From positions 434,001-498,000 of the forward strand of contig NZ_QFWT01000002.1 in NCBI RefSeq assembly GCF_003144035.1: a stretch of DNA of 64,000 nt, given 5' to 3'. The position numbers and the translations under genes are program-made. Below, one piece after another: positions 28,739-42,047 of the stretch (positions are counted from its first letter, which is position 1; each line of letters opens with the position of its first letter). This DNA comes from Vibrio albus (GTDB lineage: Bacteria; Pseudomonadota; Gammaproteobacteria; Enterobacterales; Vibrionaceae). The notes beneath the pieces are model-generated. The model was given only the letters and a program-made list of their open reading frames with translations, was not told the origin of the DNA and did no database searches.

Positions 28739-29509
28739 TCACTGCTCTCCGTCACTCTGCTGAATCCGACGCAAAGAACGCTTCCTACGGCTATCTTCAC
28801 GGTTGAGATCCAGCATGGTTTCTTCAATGTAGGCCAGATGAACATGCGCTAACTCCCTTGCCTTTTCAGGCTCTCGGGAGATCACCGCATTCATAATATC
28901 GGCCCGGTGTTTACTTACTTTCTCCACCGCATCACTACGGCGGTATAATAGTTTTAAATTTTGTAATACGTTTTTCTCTAGCAGAGGAAGCATGCTGCGA
29001 ACGATATGTAGCAGAACTAAGTTATGAGAGGCTTCAGTGATAGCAACCTGATATTCCATCACTGCCGCGACTTCGCAGATAATATTTTTTTCTTCCTGAG
29101 CTGATTCGATCCGTTGCTGACATTGACGGATCACTGAAAAATCTTCTTCGGTACCACGGAGAGCAGCAAAATAAGCCGCTATCCCTTCCAGAGCATGACG
29201 CGTTTCAAGAAGGTCAAACTGGGCTTCAGAATGAGAGGAAATTAATTCCAGAAGCGGATCCGATAACCCACTCCATAATTCATTACTGACAAAAGTACCA
29301 CCACCCTGACGGCGGACAAGCAGATGCTTAGCTTCCAGCTTTTGAATGGCTTCACGCAGAGAAGGTCGGGAGACATCAAACTGTTTGGCCAGTTCCCGCT
29401 CCGGAGGGAGCTGTTGCCCCGAAGAATAAGCACCTTCTAATATAAGCCTTTCCAGCTCTGCTTCAATGACATCAGAGAGCTTAGGTTGTCGTATGCGCTG
29501 TGTCACCAT
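28739..29509 (-). CDS. pdhR: Pyruvate dehydrogenase complex repressor PdhR (GntR/FadR family)
   Basis: PdhR represses pdhR-aceEF (and in E. coli also ndh and others) until pyruvate binds. The 256-residue protein has an N-terminal winged helix ([41 protein letters not shown]) and a C-terminal FCD-type sensor domain. A perfect operator palindrome lies just upstream at 29547-29563, so it is autoregulated. Confidence 0.96.
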   Translation of the reverse strand: MVTQRIRQPKLSDVIEAELERLILEGAYSSGQQLPPERELAKQFDVSRPSLREAIQKLEAKHLLVRRQGGGTFVSNELWSGLSDPLLELISSHSEAQFDLLETRHALEGIAAYFAALRGTEEDFSVIRQCQQRIESAQEEKNIICEVAAVMEYQVAITEASHNLVLLHIVRSMLPLLEKNVLQNLKLLYRRSDAVEKVSKHRADIMNAVISREPEKARELAHVHLAYIEETMLDLNREDSRRKRSLRRIQQSDGEQ

Positions 29510-29546
29510 TCTGATGTATGCCTATTGTCTCTCTGTTCAGGGTGTC

Positions 29547-29563
29547 AATTGGTATTACCAATT
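29547..29563. promoter_or_regulatory. PdhR operator
   Basis: AATTGGTATTACCAATT is a perfect 17-base palindrome fitting the known PdhR consensus ATTGGTNNNACCAAT. It lies 38 bases before the pdhR ATG, near where transcription should start, so binding would repress pdhR-aceEF. Confidence 0.9.
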
Positions 29564-29842
29564 GATTCATTGCTATAAAAGTTAACATGTGCAAATTGTT
29601 TTTGTCCAGCGCAAATTGATTTAAATCATAAAAACACTATTTACCACGCCAAAAGAAACACTTTATTAACAATAAAAACCCATTATCAACATGTCTTTTA
29701 TACATTTATTTTTAAGTAAAAAATAAATAACGGGAACAAAAAACAGATAGAAACACCCACAACAACTGAAACAATAAAGTATTGATCTAAAACAAATAAA
29801 ACAAATCCCCCCAGAAAAACCTATAGAAAACAATAAATAAAA

Positions 29843-29873
29843 AACCCGCTACTTGATGAGCAAGTAGCGGGTT
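29843..29873 (-). terminator. Rho-independent terminator of nadC
   Basis: AACCCGCTACTTG and CAAGTAGCGGGTT form a 13-base-pair stem with a five-base loop. On the minus strand a T-rich run follows. It ends nadC transcription 29 bases past its stop. Confidence 0.93.
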
Positions 29874-29901
29874 AATTTAACCGAACAATGTATGAAATTT
29901 G

Positions 29902-30849
<948 letters not shown>

Positions 30850-31016
30850 TCAGCTATCAATCACAGATTTCGGTATTCTGATAAAAACAAGGATTAAGGA
30901 AGAAGGGAAAAGGGTGAAGAAATAAGAGGGCGAGCTATCCCTCAGCAGTTATCGTCTTCCCCCTTCATCCTCGAAGCAGCGCGACCTTAACACTCAAAAT
31001 AACCTATGAAGTAAAG

Positions 31017-31565
31017 ATGCACAATTACACGATAAATAACGGCTGGTTAGAAAAGGTTAAACACAGCCCGTCTCCTTTTTGCGATCAGCGCCCTGAAAAT
31101 ACTCAGATCTCTCTGCTGGTCATTCATAATATCAGCCTGCCCCCGGGTCAGTATGGCAGTAATGACATAGAGCTATTTTTTACCGGACAGCTTGATACAG
31201 ATAAGCATCCGTTTTTTAAGGTGATCAAGGACATGCGGGTTTCCGCTCATTGCCTGATCCGCCGGGATGGAGAGGTCGTTCAGTTTGTTTCTTTTGTTGA
31301 CCGGGCATGGCATGCCGGTAAATCCAGCTTTGCCGGCGTTGAGAAGTGTAATGACTATTCGATAGGTATCGAGCTGGAAGGGACAGATTACGATGCGTAC
31401 ACCGAAGCGCAATACAGAGCATTAGCTGGTATCACCAAAGCCCTGCAAACAAAATACCCGGCCATTACTCCACAGAGAATAACCGGGCATCAGTATATCG
31501 CCCCGCTCAGAAAAACCGATCCGGGGCTGGTGTTTGACTGGCGGAAGTTCCGCTCGTATCTGTAA
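31017..31565 (+). CDS. ampD: N-acetyl-anhydromuramyl-L-alanine amidase AmpD
   Basis: AmpD trims cytoplasmic anhydro-muropeptides in cell-wall recycling; its loss induces AmpC-type beta-lactamases where AmpR is present. The 182-residue protein has zinc-ligand His37 (LLVIHNIS), the AWHAGKSS loop, IGIELEG, and the C-terminal GHQYIAPLRKTDPG with the second His and Asp ligands. No ampE follows: its stop is directly against the rpoS stop on the other strand. Confidence 0.96.
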   Translation: MHNYTINNGWLEKVKHSPSPFCDQRPENTQISLLVIHNISLPPGQYGSNDIELFFTGQLDTDKHPFFKVIKDMRVSAHCLIRRDGEVVQFVSFVDRAWHAGKSSFAGVEKCNDYSIGIELEGTDYDAYTEAQYRALAGITKALQTKYPAITPQRITGHQYIAPLRKTDPGLVFDWRKFRSYL

Positions 31566-32546
31566 TTACATATCATCTACATCAAACAGAGATTCCATAT
31601 TCAGTCCCTGTTTCATCAGGATCTCACGCAGACGTCGTAAGCCCTCAACCTGTATCTGGCGTACACGTTCTCGGGTCAGGTTGATTTCGCGTCCTACTTC
31701 TTCCAACGTAGACGGTTCATACCCCAACAGACCAAAACGTCTTGCCAGCACCTCTTTTTGTTTAGGGTTCAGCTCATCCAGCCAGTCGATAAGCGATATT
31801 TTCATATCATCGTCCTGAGTGGACACTTCTGGATCGGAGTTGTTGATATCCGGGATAATATCTAAAAGTGCTTTTTCTCCGTCACCACCAATAGGGGTAT
31901 CAACAGAGCCGACACGTTCATTTAAACGCAGCATCTTACTGACATCACCAACCGGCTTATCCAGTTTTATTGCGATTTCTTCTGCGGTAGGTTCATGATC
32001 CAGTTTTTGTGACAACTCACGAGCTGTACGCAGATAAATATTCAGTTCTTTTACTACATGGATAGGCAAACGGATGGTTCGGGTCTGATTCATTAACGCA
32101 CGTTCAATGGTCTGACGAATCCACCAGGTTGCGTAGGTTGAAAAACGGAAACCTCTTTCCGGATCAAATTTTTCAACGGCACGGATAAGCCCGAGGTTAC
32201 CTTCTTCGATAAGGTCGAGCAGAGCAAGACCACGATTACTGTAACGGCGGGAAATTTTAACTACCAGACGAAGGTTACTTTCTATCATCCGTTTCCGAGC
32301 GGCCTCGTCACCTTTCAGTGCGCGGCGTGCATACAAAACTTCTTCTTCAGCAGTTAATAATGGAGAAAAACCGATCTCACCCAAGTAAAGCTGAGTGGCA
32401 TCCAGACTCTTGTTGCTAACTTCAAATTCTTCCTGAACTTGCTTAGCGAATGCTTTTTCTTGTTCTAGTTCAACGTCTAGTGCATCAATATTATCTTGTT
32501 CAAGATCAAAACGGTTTGTTTTTGGTGCTGTATTGCTGATACTCAT
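31566..32546 (-). CDS. rpoS: RNA polymerase sigma factor RpoS (sigma-38)
   Basis: RpoS directs stationary-phase and general stress transcription. The 326-residue protein has region 1.2 ([21 protein letters not shown]) and region 2 ([54 protein letters not shown]). Region 3 and region 4 ([20 protein letters not shown]) follow. It is downstream of nlpD, within which the main rpoS promoter lies in E. coli. Its stop abuts that of ampD with no gap. Confidence 0.98.
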   Translation of the reverse strand: MSISNTAPKTNRFDLEQDNIDALDVELEQEKAFAKQVQEEFEVSNKSLDATQLYLGEIGFSPLLTAEEEVLYARRALKGDEAARKRMIESNLRLVVKISRRYSNRGLALLDLIEEGNLGLIRAVEKFDPERGFRFSTYATWWIRQTIERALMNQTRTIRLPIHVVKELNIYLRTARELSQKLDHEPTAEEIAIKLDKPVGDVSKMLRLNERVGSVDTPIGGDGEKALLDIIPDINNSDPEVSTQDDDMKISLIDWLDELNPKQKEVLARRFGLLGYEPSTLEEVGREINLTRERVRQIQVEGLRRLREILMKQGLNMESLFDVDDM

Positions 32547-32620
32547 AGCGCTTCCCCTTGGCGAGTTAGCAAGACATTACTACCGAATATGTCCTAACCT
32601 GCTATAGTTAAAAGGTGGTA

Positions 32621-33571
32621 TCAGGGCAAATAGCGTTGTGGGTTGACTGATTTCCCCTGATAACGAATTTCAAAGTGCAGTTTAACCCGGCTGGATCCTG
32701 AACTGCCCATCGTGGCAATTTTCTGTCCAGCATTAACACTTTGTCCTTCTCTGACTAGCAAACTGTCATTATGGGCATAGGCACTTAAATAATTATCGTT
32801 ATGCTTGACGATAACCAGGTTACCGTATCCGCGAAGTGCGCTGCCTGAATAAACTACAACCCCTCTGGCTGTTGAAACAACCGACTGACCACGCCTTCCG
32901 GCGATATCAATCCCCTTGTTTCCCTGATCTCCAGAGGAGAACCTCCTTATGACCCTCCCTTTTGTTGGCCATAACCATCGATCAACTTTACTCTTACTGG
33001 CTGATACGCTACTTCCTTTGGATACCTTAGCCGTATTCGTTTTTGGATGGTTTACATTATTTTTAACATTTTGTTTACTAGCACGATACTCTTTCGAGCC
33101 TTTTTTATCAACCTTATTAACAACGGGGGTATTGTTCGAAGTTGATTTTTGAGATGTTGAACGCTTTGCTTTTTTACTTGTTGATTTTGCAGGGGAAACG
33201 GTAGGGACAGCTTTCGAGGCAATAGAAGCAACCACAGCAGAGCTTGCTGCTCCGGCACCTGTTCCACCATAAGCCGGGGCCTTATATACTGGTTGCCAAA
33301 GGCGTAATTTTTGTCCTGGCTGAATAATATAAGGTGGGGAAAGATGATTGTAACGAATCAACTCGTTTACATCTTTATCTGTGACATAGGCTATATAATA
33401 TAAGGTATCACCTTTACGCACTTCATAATAACTTCCGCGGTAACTGCCTCTTTCAATCTGAGTATAATCTTTATTCAAACTGGAGACAGGTGCAGGCCCA
33501 TGAGCTGAACAACCCACTAAGAGTATGCTCAGCCCGATATAAGCCAATACTGTCTTCAGTTGCATCTTCAT
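32621..33571 (-). CDS. nlpD: Divisome-associated lipoprotein NlpD (LysM and degenerate LytM domains)
   Basis: NlpD activates the amidase AmiC during septum splitting. The 316-residue protein has a lipobox LLVGC with Cys21, a LysM domain (about 49-95: YYEVRKGDTLYYIA...IQPGQKLRLW), a Lys/Ser/Thr-rich linker and a C-terminal M23/LytM domain. The peptidase metal ligands are missing (NKGID where His is expected, and KLHFE for HLH). This fits an activator rather than an enzyme, as in E. coli NlpD. Confidence 0.95.
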   Translation of the reverse strand: MKMQLKTVLAYIGLSILLVGCSAHGPAPVSSLNKDYTQIERGSYRGSYYEVRKGDTLYYIAYVTDKDVNELIRYNHLSPPYIIQPGQKLRLWQPVYKAPAYGGTGAGAASSAVVASIASKAVPTVSPAKSTSKKAKRSTSQKSTSNNTPVVNKVDKKGSKEYRASKQNVKNNVNHPKTNTAKVSKGSSVSASKSKVDRWLWPTKGRVIRRFSSGDQGNKGIDIAGRRGQSVVSTARGVVVYSGSALRGYGNLVIVKHNDNYLSAYAHNDSLLVREGQSVNAGQKIATMGSSGSSRVKLHFEIRYQGKSVNPQRYLP

Positions 33572-33600
33572 GTTTTTTCTATGAATGAATGAATGACTCT

Positions 33601-34227
33601 TTATGCCAATTCTCCAGCCACAAGAGGAACGAAACGTACCGCCTCTATAACACTGGATGTGAATGAGTTACCGTCCCGAACCACTTTAAGCAGTTCCTGA
33701 TGCGCTTCTCCCACTGGAATCACCAGACGACCTTTATCTGCCAGTTGATCCAGTAATGCGTGCGGGATCTCACTTGCCGCCGCCGTGACAATAATAGCGT
33801 CAAAAGGTGCGTTTGCCGGCCACCCTTCCCAGCCATCGCCATGTTTGGTCGCGACATTGTAAATATCGAGTTGCTTCAGACGTCTTTTGGCCTCCCATTG
33901 CAGAGATTTAATCCGCTCAATGGAATACACTTTATCGACCAGCTGAGCCAGGATAGCCGTCTGGTAACCGGATCCGGTCCCGATTTCCAGAACTCTACTG
34001 TCCTTCCTTAGCTCCAGCAGTTCTGTCATTTTCGCCACCATATAAGGCTGGGAGATTGTCTGCCCGTGCGCAATGGGCAGAGCATTATTATCATACGCCT
34101 GATGCATCATCGCCTCAGAGACAAAATACTCCCGGGGAACCCTCTCCATTGCACTCAGTACCTCTGAGCTTTGGATTCCATTCACCGATAAATATTCAAC
34201 CAGCCTTTTGGCCTGGGGGTTGCTCAT
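33601..34227 (-). CDS. pcm: Protein-L-isoaspartate O-methyltransferase
   Basis: Pcm methylates L-isoaspartyl residues in damaged proteins to start their repair. The 208-residue protein has the SAM motif [18 protein letters not shown], the family start [34 protein letters not shown], and GRLVIPVG. It follows surE by two bases in the surE-pcm-nlpD-rpoS series. Confidence 0.96.
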   Translation of the reverse strand: MSNPQAKRLVEYLSVNGIQSSEVLSAMERVPREYFVSEAMMHQAYDNNALPIAHGQTISQPYMVAKMTELLELRKDSRVLEIGTGSGYQTAILAQLVDKVYSIERIKSLQWEAKRRLKQLDIYNVATKHGDGWEGWPANAPFDAIIVTAAASEIPHALLDQLADKGRLVIPVGEAHQELLKVVRDGNSFTSSVIEAVRFVPLVAGELA

Positions 34228-34229
34228 AG

Positions 34230-34973
34230 TTATTTCTCTTTCAGCCAGTGATTAACACTTTCTAATGATTCGTGTGCCGTCAGGTCTACTTGCATTGGGG
34301 TAACAGAGACCATCTTATGTTCAATAGCATGAAAATCGGTTCCCGGTCCCGAGTCCTGTTCTTTCCCCGGAGGGCCTAACCAGTATATATCATGCCCTCT
34401 CGGATCCTTCTGCTTCAGCATGCTTTCAGCATGGTGCCTTGCCCCAAGCCGGGTTACCTGCTGCCCCTTCAGCTCAGCATAGGTTACATCCGGGATATTG
34501 ACGTTCAGCAGCCGGTTCGTTGGGATTGGCGTTTTCAGGTGCTGCTCGACGATAGAACGAACAACCCTGGCCGCTGTAGCAAAATGTTCCCGGCCAACCA
34601 GAGAGAAGGCGATAGACTGAACGCCAAGAAAATGACCTTCCATTGCCGCAGCAACGGTACCTGAGTAGAGTACATCATCCCCAAGGTTTGCTCCGTGATT
34701 AATACCGGACAAAACCAGATCCGGCATATCATCTTTCAATAGTTCGTTCAGAGCAAAGTGAACGCAGTCTGTCGGTGTTCCCTGAACCGCGTACCGATGA
34801 TCGCTGATATTGCTGACCCGCAACGGCGTTTCCAGTGTCAGTGAGTTAGACGCTCCTGAACGATTCCGGTCTGGGGCCACAATGACAAGCTCAGCCAAAT
34901 CCGATAAAGCAGCCGCCAGCACCTTCAGCCCTTCGGCATGTATCCCATCATCATTACTCAGTAGAATTTTCAT
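34230..34973 (-). CDS. surE: 5'/3'-nucleotidase SurE
   Basis: SurE is a metal-dependent phosphatase acting on nucleoside monophosphates and exopolyphosphate. The 247-residue protein starts [15 protein letters not shown], whose DD binds metal, followed by [15 protein letters not shown] and [27 protein letters not shown]. It lies 28 bases after truD, probably in the same transcript. Confidence 0.97.
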   Translation of the reverse strand: MKILLSNDDGIHAEGLKVLAAALSDLAELVIVAPDRNRSGASNSLTLETPLRVSNISDHRYAVQGTPTDCVHFALNELLKDDMPDLVLSGINHGANLGDDVLYSGTVAAAMEGHFLGVQSIAFSLVGREHFATAARVVRSIVEQHLKTPIPTNRLLNVNIPDVTYAELKGQQVTRLGARHHAESMLKQKDPRGHDIYWLGPPGKEQDSGPGTDFHAIEHKMVSVTPMQVDLTAHESLESVNHWLKEK

Positions 34974-35001
34974 TGCAGTTTCCTTTTGTTCCTCGACCCG
35001 T

Positions 35002-36054
35002 TCAGTCCTGAGGATAATGACGCTCTACCGGTATTTCCTCAATCAGCTCTCGGATAACTGATGTTGCAAAACAGCCTGATGGTAAAGAAAAATTCAGTGT
35101 TACCTCATCACCGTTACTATCATACTGCATCTGTTGTGGCTTCAGTAACATTTCACGCCGGTCATGACGCATTCTGTTCCCACGGATAAGCGCCATCAGA
35201 TCTGGCTCTGCATCCAGAAGCGGTTGTTCCAGTTGCAATGCTGCTTCTGTGGTCGGCAACGCATTGTCTCCCGCCAACGCTGCGGTTATCTGAACCGAAT
35301 CGGAAACCAGCTTCTGTTCCAGTTCCGCCTTGTTTTCCTGAGTCACAGACAGTAGCTCACCACCGGATAAGACCAAATCACCATTTAACAACACGTTAAA
35401 CTGATCGTTTTTGATGCGCGAGGAAACAATCTGGTTAAAGATCCATGCGCGGGCGGTAGACAGATACATACTACGTTTGTTCTGGTTGCGTGTTCTGACA
35501 TTTTCCCGTCCCCAGCGCCGGGCTTCAGTCAGGTTATTACCATCACGACCGAATCGCTGAGCACCAAAATAGTTAGGGACTCCATGCTCTGACACTACCG
35601 CCAGTTTTGACATCACTTCTTCAGTGTCAGTAACCTCGGACAAAGTCAGCTCAAAGCGGTTTCCAGCCAGCTCTCCCGGACGCAGTTTTTTATTGTGTCT
35701 GGTGGTTTCCAGAATCTGTATGCTCGGATATTGCTTTTCGAACGCCGTAAAATCCGGAGTCTCACCCTTTGGCAGGTGTACACTCAGCCACTGCTCGGTC
35801 ACCGCATGACGGTCTTTCAGCCCGGCCCAACTCACGTCTTTGGATTTCACTCCACAGACTTTCGCTAATTCATTAGCTACAAATGTCGTGTTTTCACCCG
35901 TCTTCCGGATCCTGACCATCAGGTGTTCACCACTTCCGGAAAATTCGTACCCCAGCTCTTCTTTTACAATAAAATGCTCTGGTTTCACTTTCAATTTCGC
36001 TTTTGCCACAGGCTTTCCATGCAGGTAGGCCAGATCAGCAAGTATATCAGTCAT
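35002..36054 (-). CDS. truD: tRNA pseudouridine(13) synthase TruD
   Basis: TruD makes pseudouridine 13 in tRNA-Glu. The 350-residue protein has the catalytic Asp81 in [13 protein letters not shown] and the N-terminal [19 protein letters not shown]. The [18 protein letters not shown] motif and the inserted TRUD domain follow. It is five bases downstream of ispF. Confidence 0.96.
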   Translation of the reverse strand: MTDILADLAYLHGKPVAKAKLKVKPEHFIVKEELGYEFSGSGEHLMVRIRKTGENTTFVANELAKVCGVKSKDVSWAGLKDRHAVTEQWLSVHLPKGETPDFTAFEKQYPSIQILETTRHNKKLRPGELAGNRFELTLSEVTDTEEVMSKLAVVSEHGVPNYFGAQRFGRDGNNLTEARRWGRENVRTRNQNKRSMYLSTARAWIFNQIVSSRIKNDQFNVLLNGDLVLSGGELLSVTQENKAELEQKLVSDSVQITAALAGDNALPTTEAALQLEQPLLDAEPDLMALIRGNRMRHDRREMLLKPQQMQYDSNGDEVTLNFSLPSGCFATSVIRELIEEIPVERHYPQD

Positions 36055-36059
36055 GTCTG

Positions 36060-36539
36060 TTACTTCTTTGTTAGGAGAACAACGGCTTCACAGGCAATAC
36101 CTTCTTTTCTGCCGGTAAAACCCAGTTTTTCAGTTGTGGTGGCTTTGACATTTACATTGTCGATAGATGTGATTAAATCAGCGGCTATGGCTTCGCGCAT
36201 CGACGGAATATAAGGAAGCATTTTCGGAGCCTGAGCGATAATAGTGACATCCAGATTGCCTAATTGATAGCCTTTTTCCTGCACCAGTTCGTATACGGCT
36301 TTCAGCAATTCACGGCTATCAGCGCCTTTCCACTTCTCATCAGTATCGGGAAAGTGACGACCGATATCGCCTTCGGCAATTGCGCCGAGTAGCGCATCCG
36401 TCAGCGCATGCAGTGCCACGTCACCATCAGAGTGAGCCACCAGCCCCTGTTCATAAGGAATGGCAACTCCGCCGATAATAACCGGGCCTTCGCCACCAAA
36501 TTTATGCACATCAAAACCATGACCAATACGAATCATCAT
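36060..36539 (-). CDS. ispF: 2-C-methyl-D-erythritol 2,4-cyclodiphosphate synthase
   Basis: IspF catalyses the cyclisation step of the MEP isoprenoid pathway. The 159-residue protein has the metal motif [37 protein letters not shown], and the C-terminal [15 protein letters not shown]. It overlaps ispD by four bases (ATGA), so translation is coupled. Confidence 0.97.
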   Translation of the reverse strand: MMIRIGHGFDVHKFGGEGPVIIGGVAIPYEQGLVAHSDGDVALHALTDALLGAIAEGDIGRHFPDTDEKWKGADSRELLKAVYELVQEKGYQLGNLDVTIIAQAPKMLPYIPSMREAIAADLITSIDNVNVKATTTEKLGFTGRKEGIACEAVVLLTKK

Positions 36540-37258
36540 TGTTCCTTATTATTTAATTCTCTGCTGAGGTAAAATTCAGCCAGTGCCAGGTCTTCCGGCT
36601 GGGTCACTTTCAGATTATCTGAGCGCCCGGCTACCAGCTTAGGCGTTAACCCTAACCACTCCACCGCCGACGCTTCATCGGTAATACTGGCTCCTGCGGC
36701 CAGAGCCTGTGAGAGCGCATTATAGAGCAGAGTCACCGGAAACATTTGTGGTGTTAAGGCATGCCATAGACACGCTCTGTCTACCGTTTCTGTTATATGA
36801 TGGCTGGAATCACCACGTTTCATCGTGTCACGAACCGGAGCGGCCAGAATACCGCCTACCGGGTGCCCTTTCAGTTCCGCAATCAACTTATCAATGTCTG
36901 CCCCCATAACACAAGGACGGGCGGCATCATGCACCATAACCCAGCTATTTTCTTCCGCTTCAGAAGATAAAAAACTCAGTGCGGAAAGAACGGAGTCCGC
37001 CCGTTCTTTTCCTCCCTTGACCCGGATGACATCTGGATTCGATGACAGAGACAAAGTCGGGAAATAAGGATCATGTTCGCTAATGGCAACAATCACTCTG
37101 CTTACTGCCGGGTGAGCCAGTAATTTTTCTACCGTATGTTCAAGAATCGTTTTACCGTGCAACTGAAGATATTGCTTAGGCTTGTCCGCCTGCATACGGC
37201 TGCCGACACCTGCAGCAGGTATAATGGCATAAATAGGTTGAGTTTGGGGTTCTGTCAT
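36536..37258 (-). CDS. ispD: 2-C-methyl-D-erythritol 4-phosphate cytidylyltransferase
   Basis: IspD couples CTP to MEP, giving CDP-ME. Motifs are [43 protein letters not shown] and the C-terminal [12 protein letters not shown] use ATG 37258 ([13 protein letters not shown]), 13 bases past the ftsB stop, giving 240 residues like the family. An in-frame GTG at 37288 overlapping ftsB would add ten residues and cannot be excluded. Confidence 0.94.
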   Translation of the reverse strand: MTEPQTQPIYAIIPAAGVGSRMQADKPKQYLQLHGKTILEHTVEKLLAHPAVSRVIVAISEHDPYFPTLSLSSNPDVIRVKGGKERADSVLSALSFLSSEAEENSWVMVHDAARPCVMGADIDKLIAELKGHPVGGILAAPVRDTMKRGDSSHHITETVDRACLWHALTPQMFPVTLLYNALSQALAAGASITDEASAVEWLGLTPKLVAGRSDNLKVTQPEDLALAEFYLSRELNNKEQ

Positions 37259-37271
37259 TGGCTTATTGATA

Positions 37272-37553
37272 TCACTGAGAATCTTCACCAGTAATCCGGT
37301 AAAAAGTTTCCCCCTCTTTCACCATTCCGAGTTCGTGACGTGCGCGCTCTTCAATTGCATCCAGGCCTTGTTTCAGATCATCGATTTCAGCAAACATGTC
37401 ACTGTTGCGCTTTCTCAGGTTCTGATTCACAGACTGCTGAATGTCAATATCACTTTGCACTTCGCTGTAATCCATCCAGCCATTTTTGCCCCAGACAAGG
37501 GTATAAAGCAGCAGGCTCAGTAAAACAAACAGGCCCAGAGTAAATAAACGCAC
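37272..37553 (-). CDS. ftsB: Cell division protein FtsB
   Basis: FtsB joins FtsL and FtsQ to activate septal peptidoglycan synthesis. The 93-residue protein has a short cytoplasmic start, one membrane helix (about 4-21, [18 protein letters not shown]), and a periplasmic coiled coil with [19 protein letters not shown]. It is first in the ftsB-ispDF-truD-surE-pcm-nlpD-rpoS line. Confidence 0.95.
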   Translation of the reverse strand: MRLFTLGLFVLLSLLLYTLVWGKNGWMDYSEVQSDIDIQQSVNQNLRKRNSDMFAEIDDLKQGLDAIEERARHELGMVKEGETFYRITGEDSQ

Positions 37554-37651
37554 GCGGATGGCTCTCGTGTTGAGGGGTAAAATTAAAGGGTAGTTATAAC
37601 ATATCTGGGAGAGAAGAAGAATATGGAGACTCTGGACCAGAAGAGAATACC

Positions 37652-37799
37652 CTCGTTCCCATGCTCCGCGTGGGAATGCAGACCTGACTCAGAGAGAGCA
37701 TAAATCTCACGACTAACTGACATGCGTAAAATCAATTAACAGGAATGAGTTGATCCGATAGGCTCCGAATGCATTCCCACGGAGGACCGTGGGAACGAG
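37652..37799. repeat. REPIN-like inverted pair of palindromic units
   Basis: The left unit CTCGTTCCCA...TGGGAATGCA (37652-37680) and the right unit TGCATTCCCACG...GTGGGAACGAG (37770-37799) are inverse to each other across 89 bases. This matches the unit order at 2540/2624, 50610/50734 and 53572/53703. Confidence 0.8.
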
Positions 37800-37825
37800 C
37801 AACACATCCCATCCCTGAATACTCC

Positions 37826-37905
37826 CGTCATCCCTGCTAAGGCAGGGATCTACTAAATCATTACCGCCATCTTTATAGGATTCCTGCCTTCGCAGGAATG
37901 ATGAC
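37826..37905. repeat. Inverted pair of GATTCCTGCCTTCGC-type repeat
   Basis: CGTCATCCCTGC...GGCAGGGATC (37826-37850) and GATTCCTGCCTTCGCAGG...GATGAC (37879-37905) are each hairpins and also inverse to one another. A related unit is at 53752-53775. Confidence 0.75.
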
Positions 37906-37950
37906 TTTTAAGCAGTAGCGCAGCGATCTAGCCTCTGTATTCTAAAAACA

Positions 37951-37976
37951 AAAGCGCCTCCCAAGGGAGGCGCTTT
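37951..37976 (-). terminator. Rho-independent terminator of eno
   Basis: AAAGCGCCTCCC and GGGAGGCGCTTT form a 12-base-pair stem around two bases. On the minus strand it is followed by TGTTTTTAG. Confidence 0.95.
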
Positions 37977-38011
37977 CAGAGAACTTAAGAGTCCGTTAAT
38001 TCAATAAAGAA

Positions 38012-39328
<1,317 letters not shown>

Positions 39329-39405
39329 TCAATATCAATGTCAAAATTAAAGACAGCAGCACCACTAAAGCTGCTGTCCGTATCCTTACTTAAACTTACT
39401 AAAAC

Positions 39406-41136
<1,731 letters not shown>

Positions 41137-41222
41137 TTATCACAGTCTGCTTTTTTCTTTTTTGCTTCAAATCAATTCAAAGATTGCGCAGAGGCATTGC
41201 TTATCGATACCAGGCAACCTAA

Positions 41223-42044
41223 TCATTCAGAACGCTTTACCCGATCCCACTGTTCATCAAGCTCCTGCAGAGAACATTCTTTCATTTGTTTTCCCTGTTC
41301 CAGCACACCCTGCTCAATCTGACGGAATCGGCGTTCAAATTTATTATTCGCCTTACGCAATGCGACTTCCGGATCTTTCCCCAGATGTCGAACCAGATTC
41401 ACGGAGGCGAACAACAGATCGCCCAGCTCCTCTTCCAGATGCTCCTCATCTGGTGTCACCTGAAGTGCTTCGTCCATAACTTCGTCAATCTCTTCTCTGA
41501 CTTTATCAGCAACAGGGCCCAGCGTGTCCCAGTCAAACCCGTGCTTTGCACACTGCTTCTGGATTTTTTTCGCTCGGGATAATGCAGGTAGGGAAGCTGG
41601 TACTGAGTCTAGGATACTTTCAGCCACTTCGCCTGATTTATTCTGCTTTCCTGTTCGTTCCGCTTTCTCTGCCTTTTCTTTGGCTTTTTCCCGCTCCCAG
41701 TTGGCGTTGATTTCTTCTTCCGAACCAAATTCTGCATCTGAAAAGACATGTGGATGGCGGCGAATCAGTTTCTGATTCAGACCGGCCACCACTTGTTCAA
41801 AATTAAAATGTCCGGCTTCCCTGGCAATCTGACTGTAGAAAATGACCTGAAACAACAGATCACCCAGCTCTTCCTGCAGGTTTTCCCAATCACGGTTATG
41901 AATGGCATCCACAACCTCGAACATCTCTTCAATGCTGTGCGGCACCAGGCTTTCAAAGTCCTGCTTCAGATCCCATGGGCAGCCCTGCTCGGGGTCCCTG
42001 AGCGTTGCCATCAGCGACAGCAGTTTATCCGTTTCCTGTGACAT
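41223..42044 (-). CDS. mazG: Nucleoside triphosphate pyrophosphohydrolase MazG
   Basis: MazG hydrolyses NTPs to NMPs and can lower ppGpp-linked stress signals in E. coli. The 273-residue protein has two MazG domains. The first has [27 protein letters not shown] and [13 protein letters not shown]; the second has [12 protein letters not shown] and [19 protein letters not shown]. It starts three bases after relA, so the two are coupled. Confidence 0.96.
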   Translation of the reverse strand: MSQETDKLLSLMATLRDPEQGCPWDLKQDFESLVPHSIEEMFEVVDAIHNRDWENLQEELGDLLFQVIFYSQIAREAGHFNFEQVVAGLNQKLIRRHPHVFSDAEFGSEEEINANWEREKAKEKAEKAERTGKQNKSGEVAESILDSVPASLPALSRAKKIQKQCAKHGFDWDTLGPVADKVREEIDEVMDEALQVTPDEEHLEEELGDLLFASVNLVRHLGKDPEVALRKANNKFERRFRQIEQGVLEQGKQMKECSLQELDEQWDRVKRSE

Positions 42045-42047
42045 GTT

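Larger units (their letters stand above)
29510..29901. other. pdhR-nadC gap: PdhR operator, long AT-rich stretch, nadC terminator
   Basis: Of these 392 bases, about 29510-29600 hold the pdhR control region and 29843-29873 the nadC terminator. The middle (about 29600-29840) is extremely AT-rich with runs of A. I see no gene or folded RNA in it. It probably acts as upstream promoter DNA for pdhR. Confidence 0.7.
37554..38011. repeat. eno-ftsB gap: nested palindromic repeats of three families
   Basis: This 458-base gap is mostly repeat. A heptamer-poor composite border lies at 37624-37650 (GGAGACTCTGGACC then AGAAGAGAATAC), with its inverse AGCGCAGCGATCTAGCCTC near 37916-37936. Between them are a REPIN-like pair (37652-37680 and 37770-37799) and a second-family pair (37826-37850 and 37879-37905). 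The eno terminator follows at 37951-37976. The ftsB promoter should lie within about 37560-37620. Confidence 0.78.
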
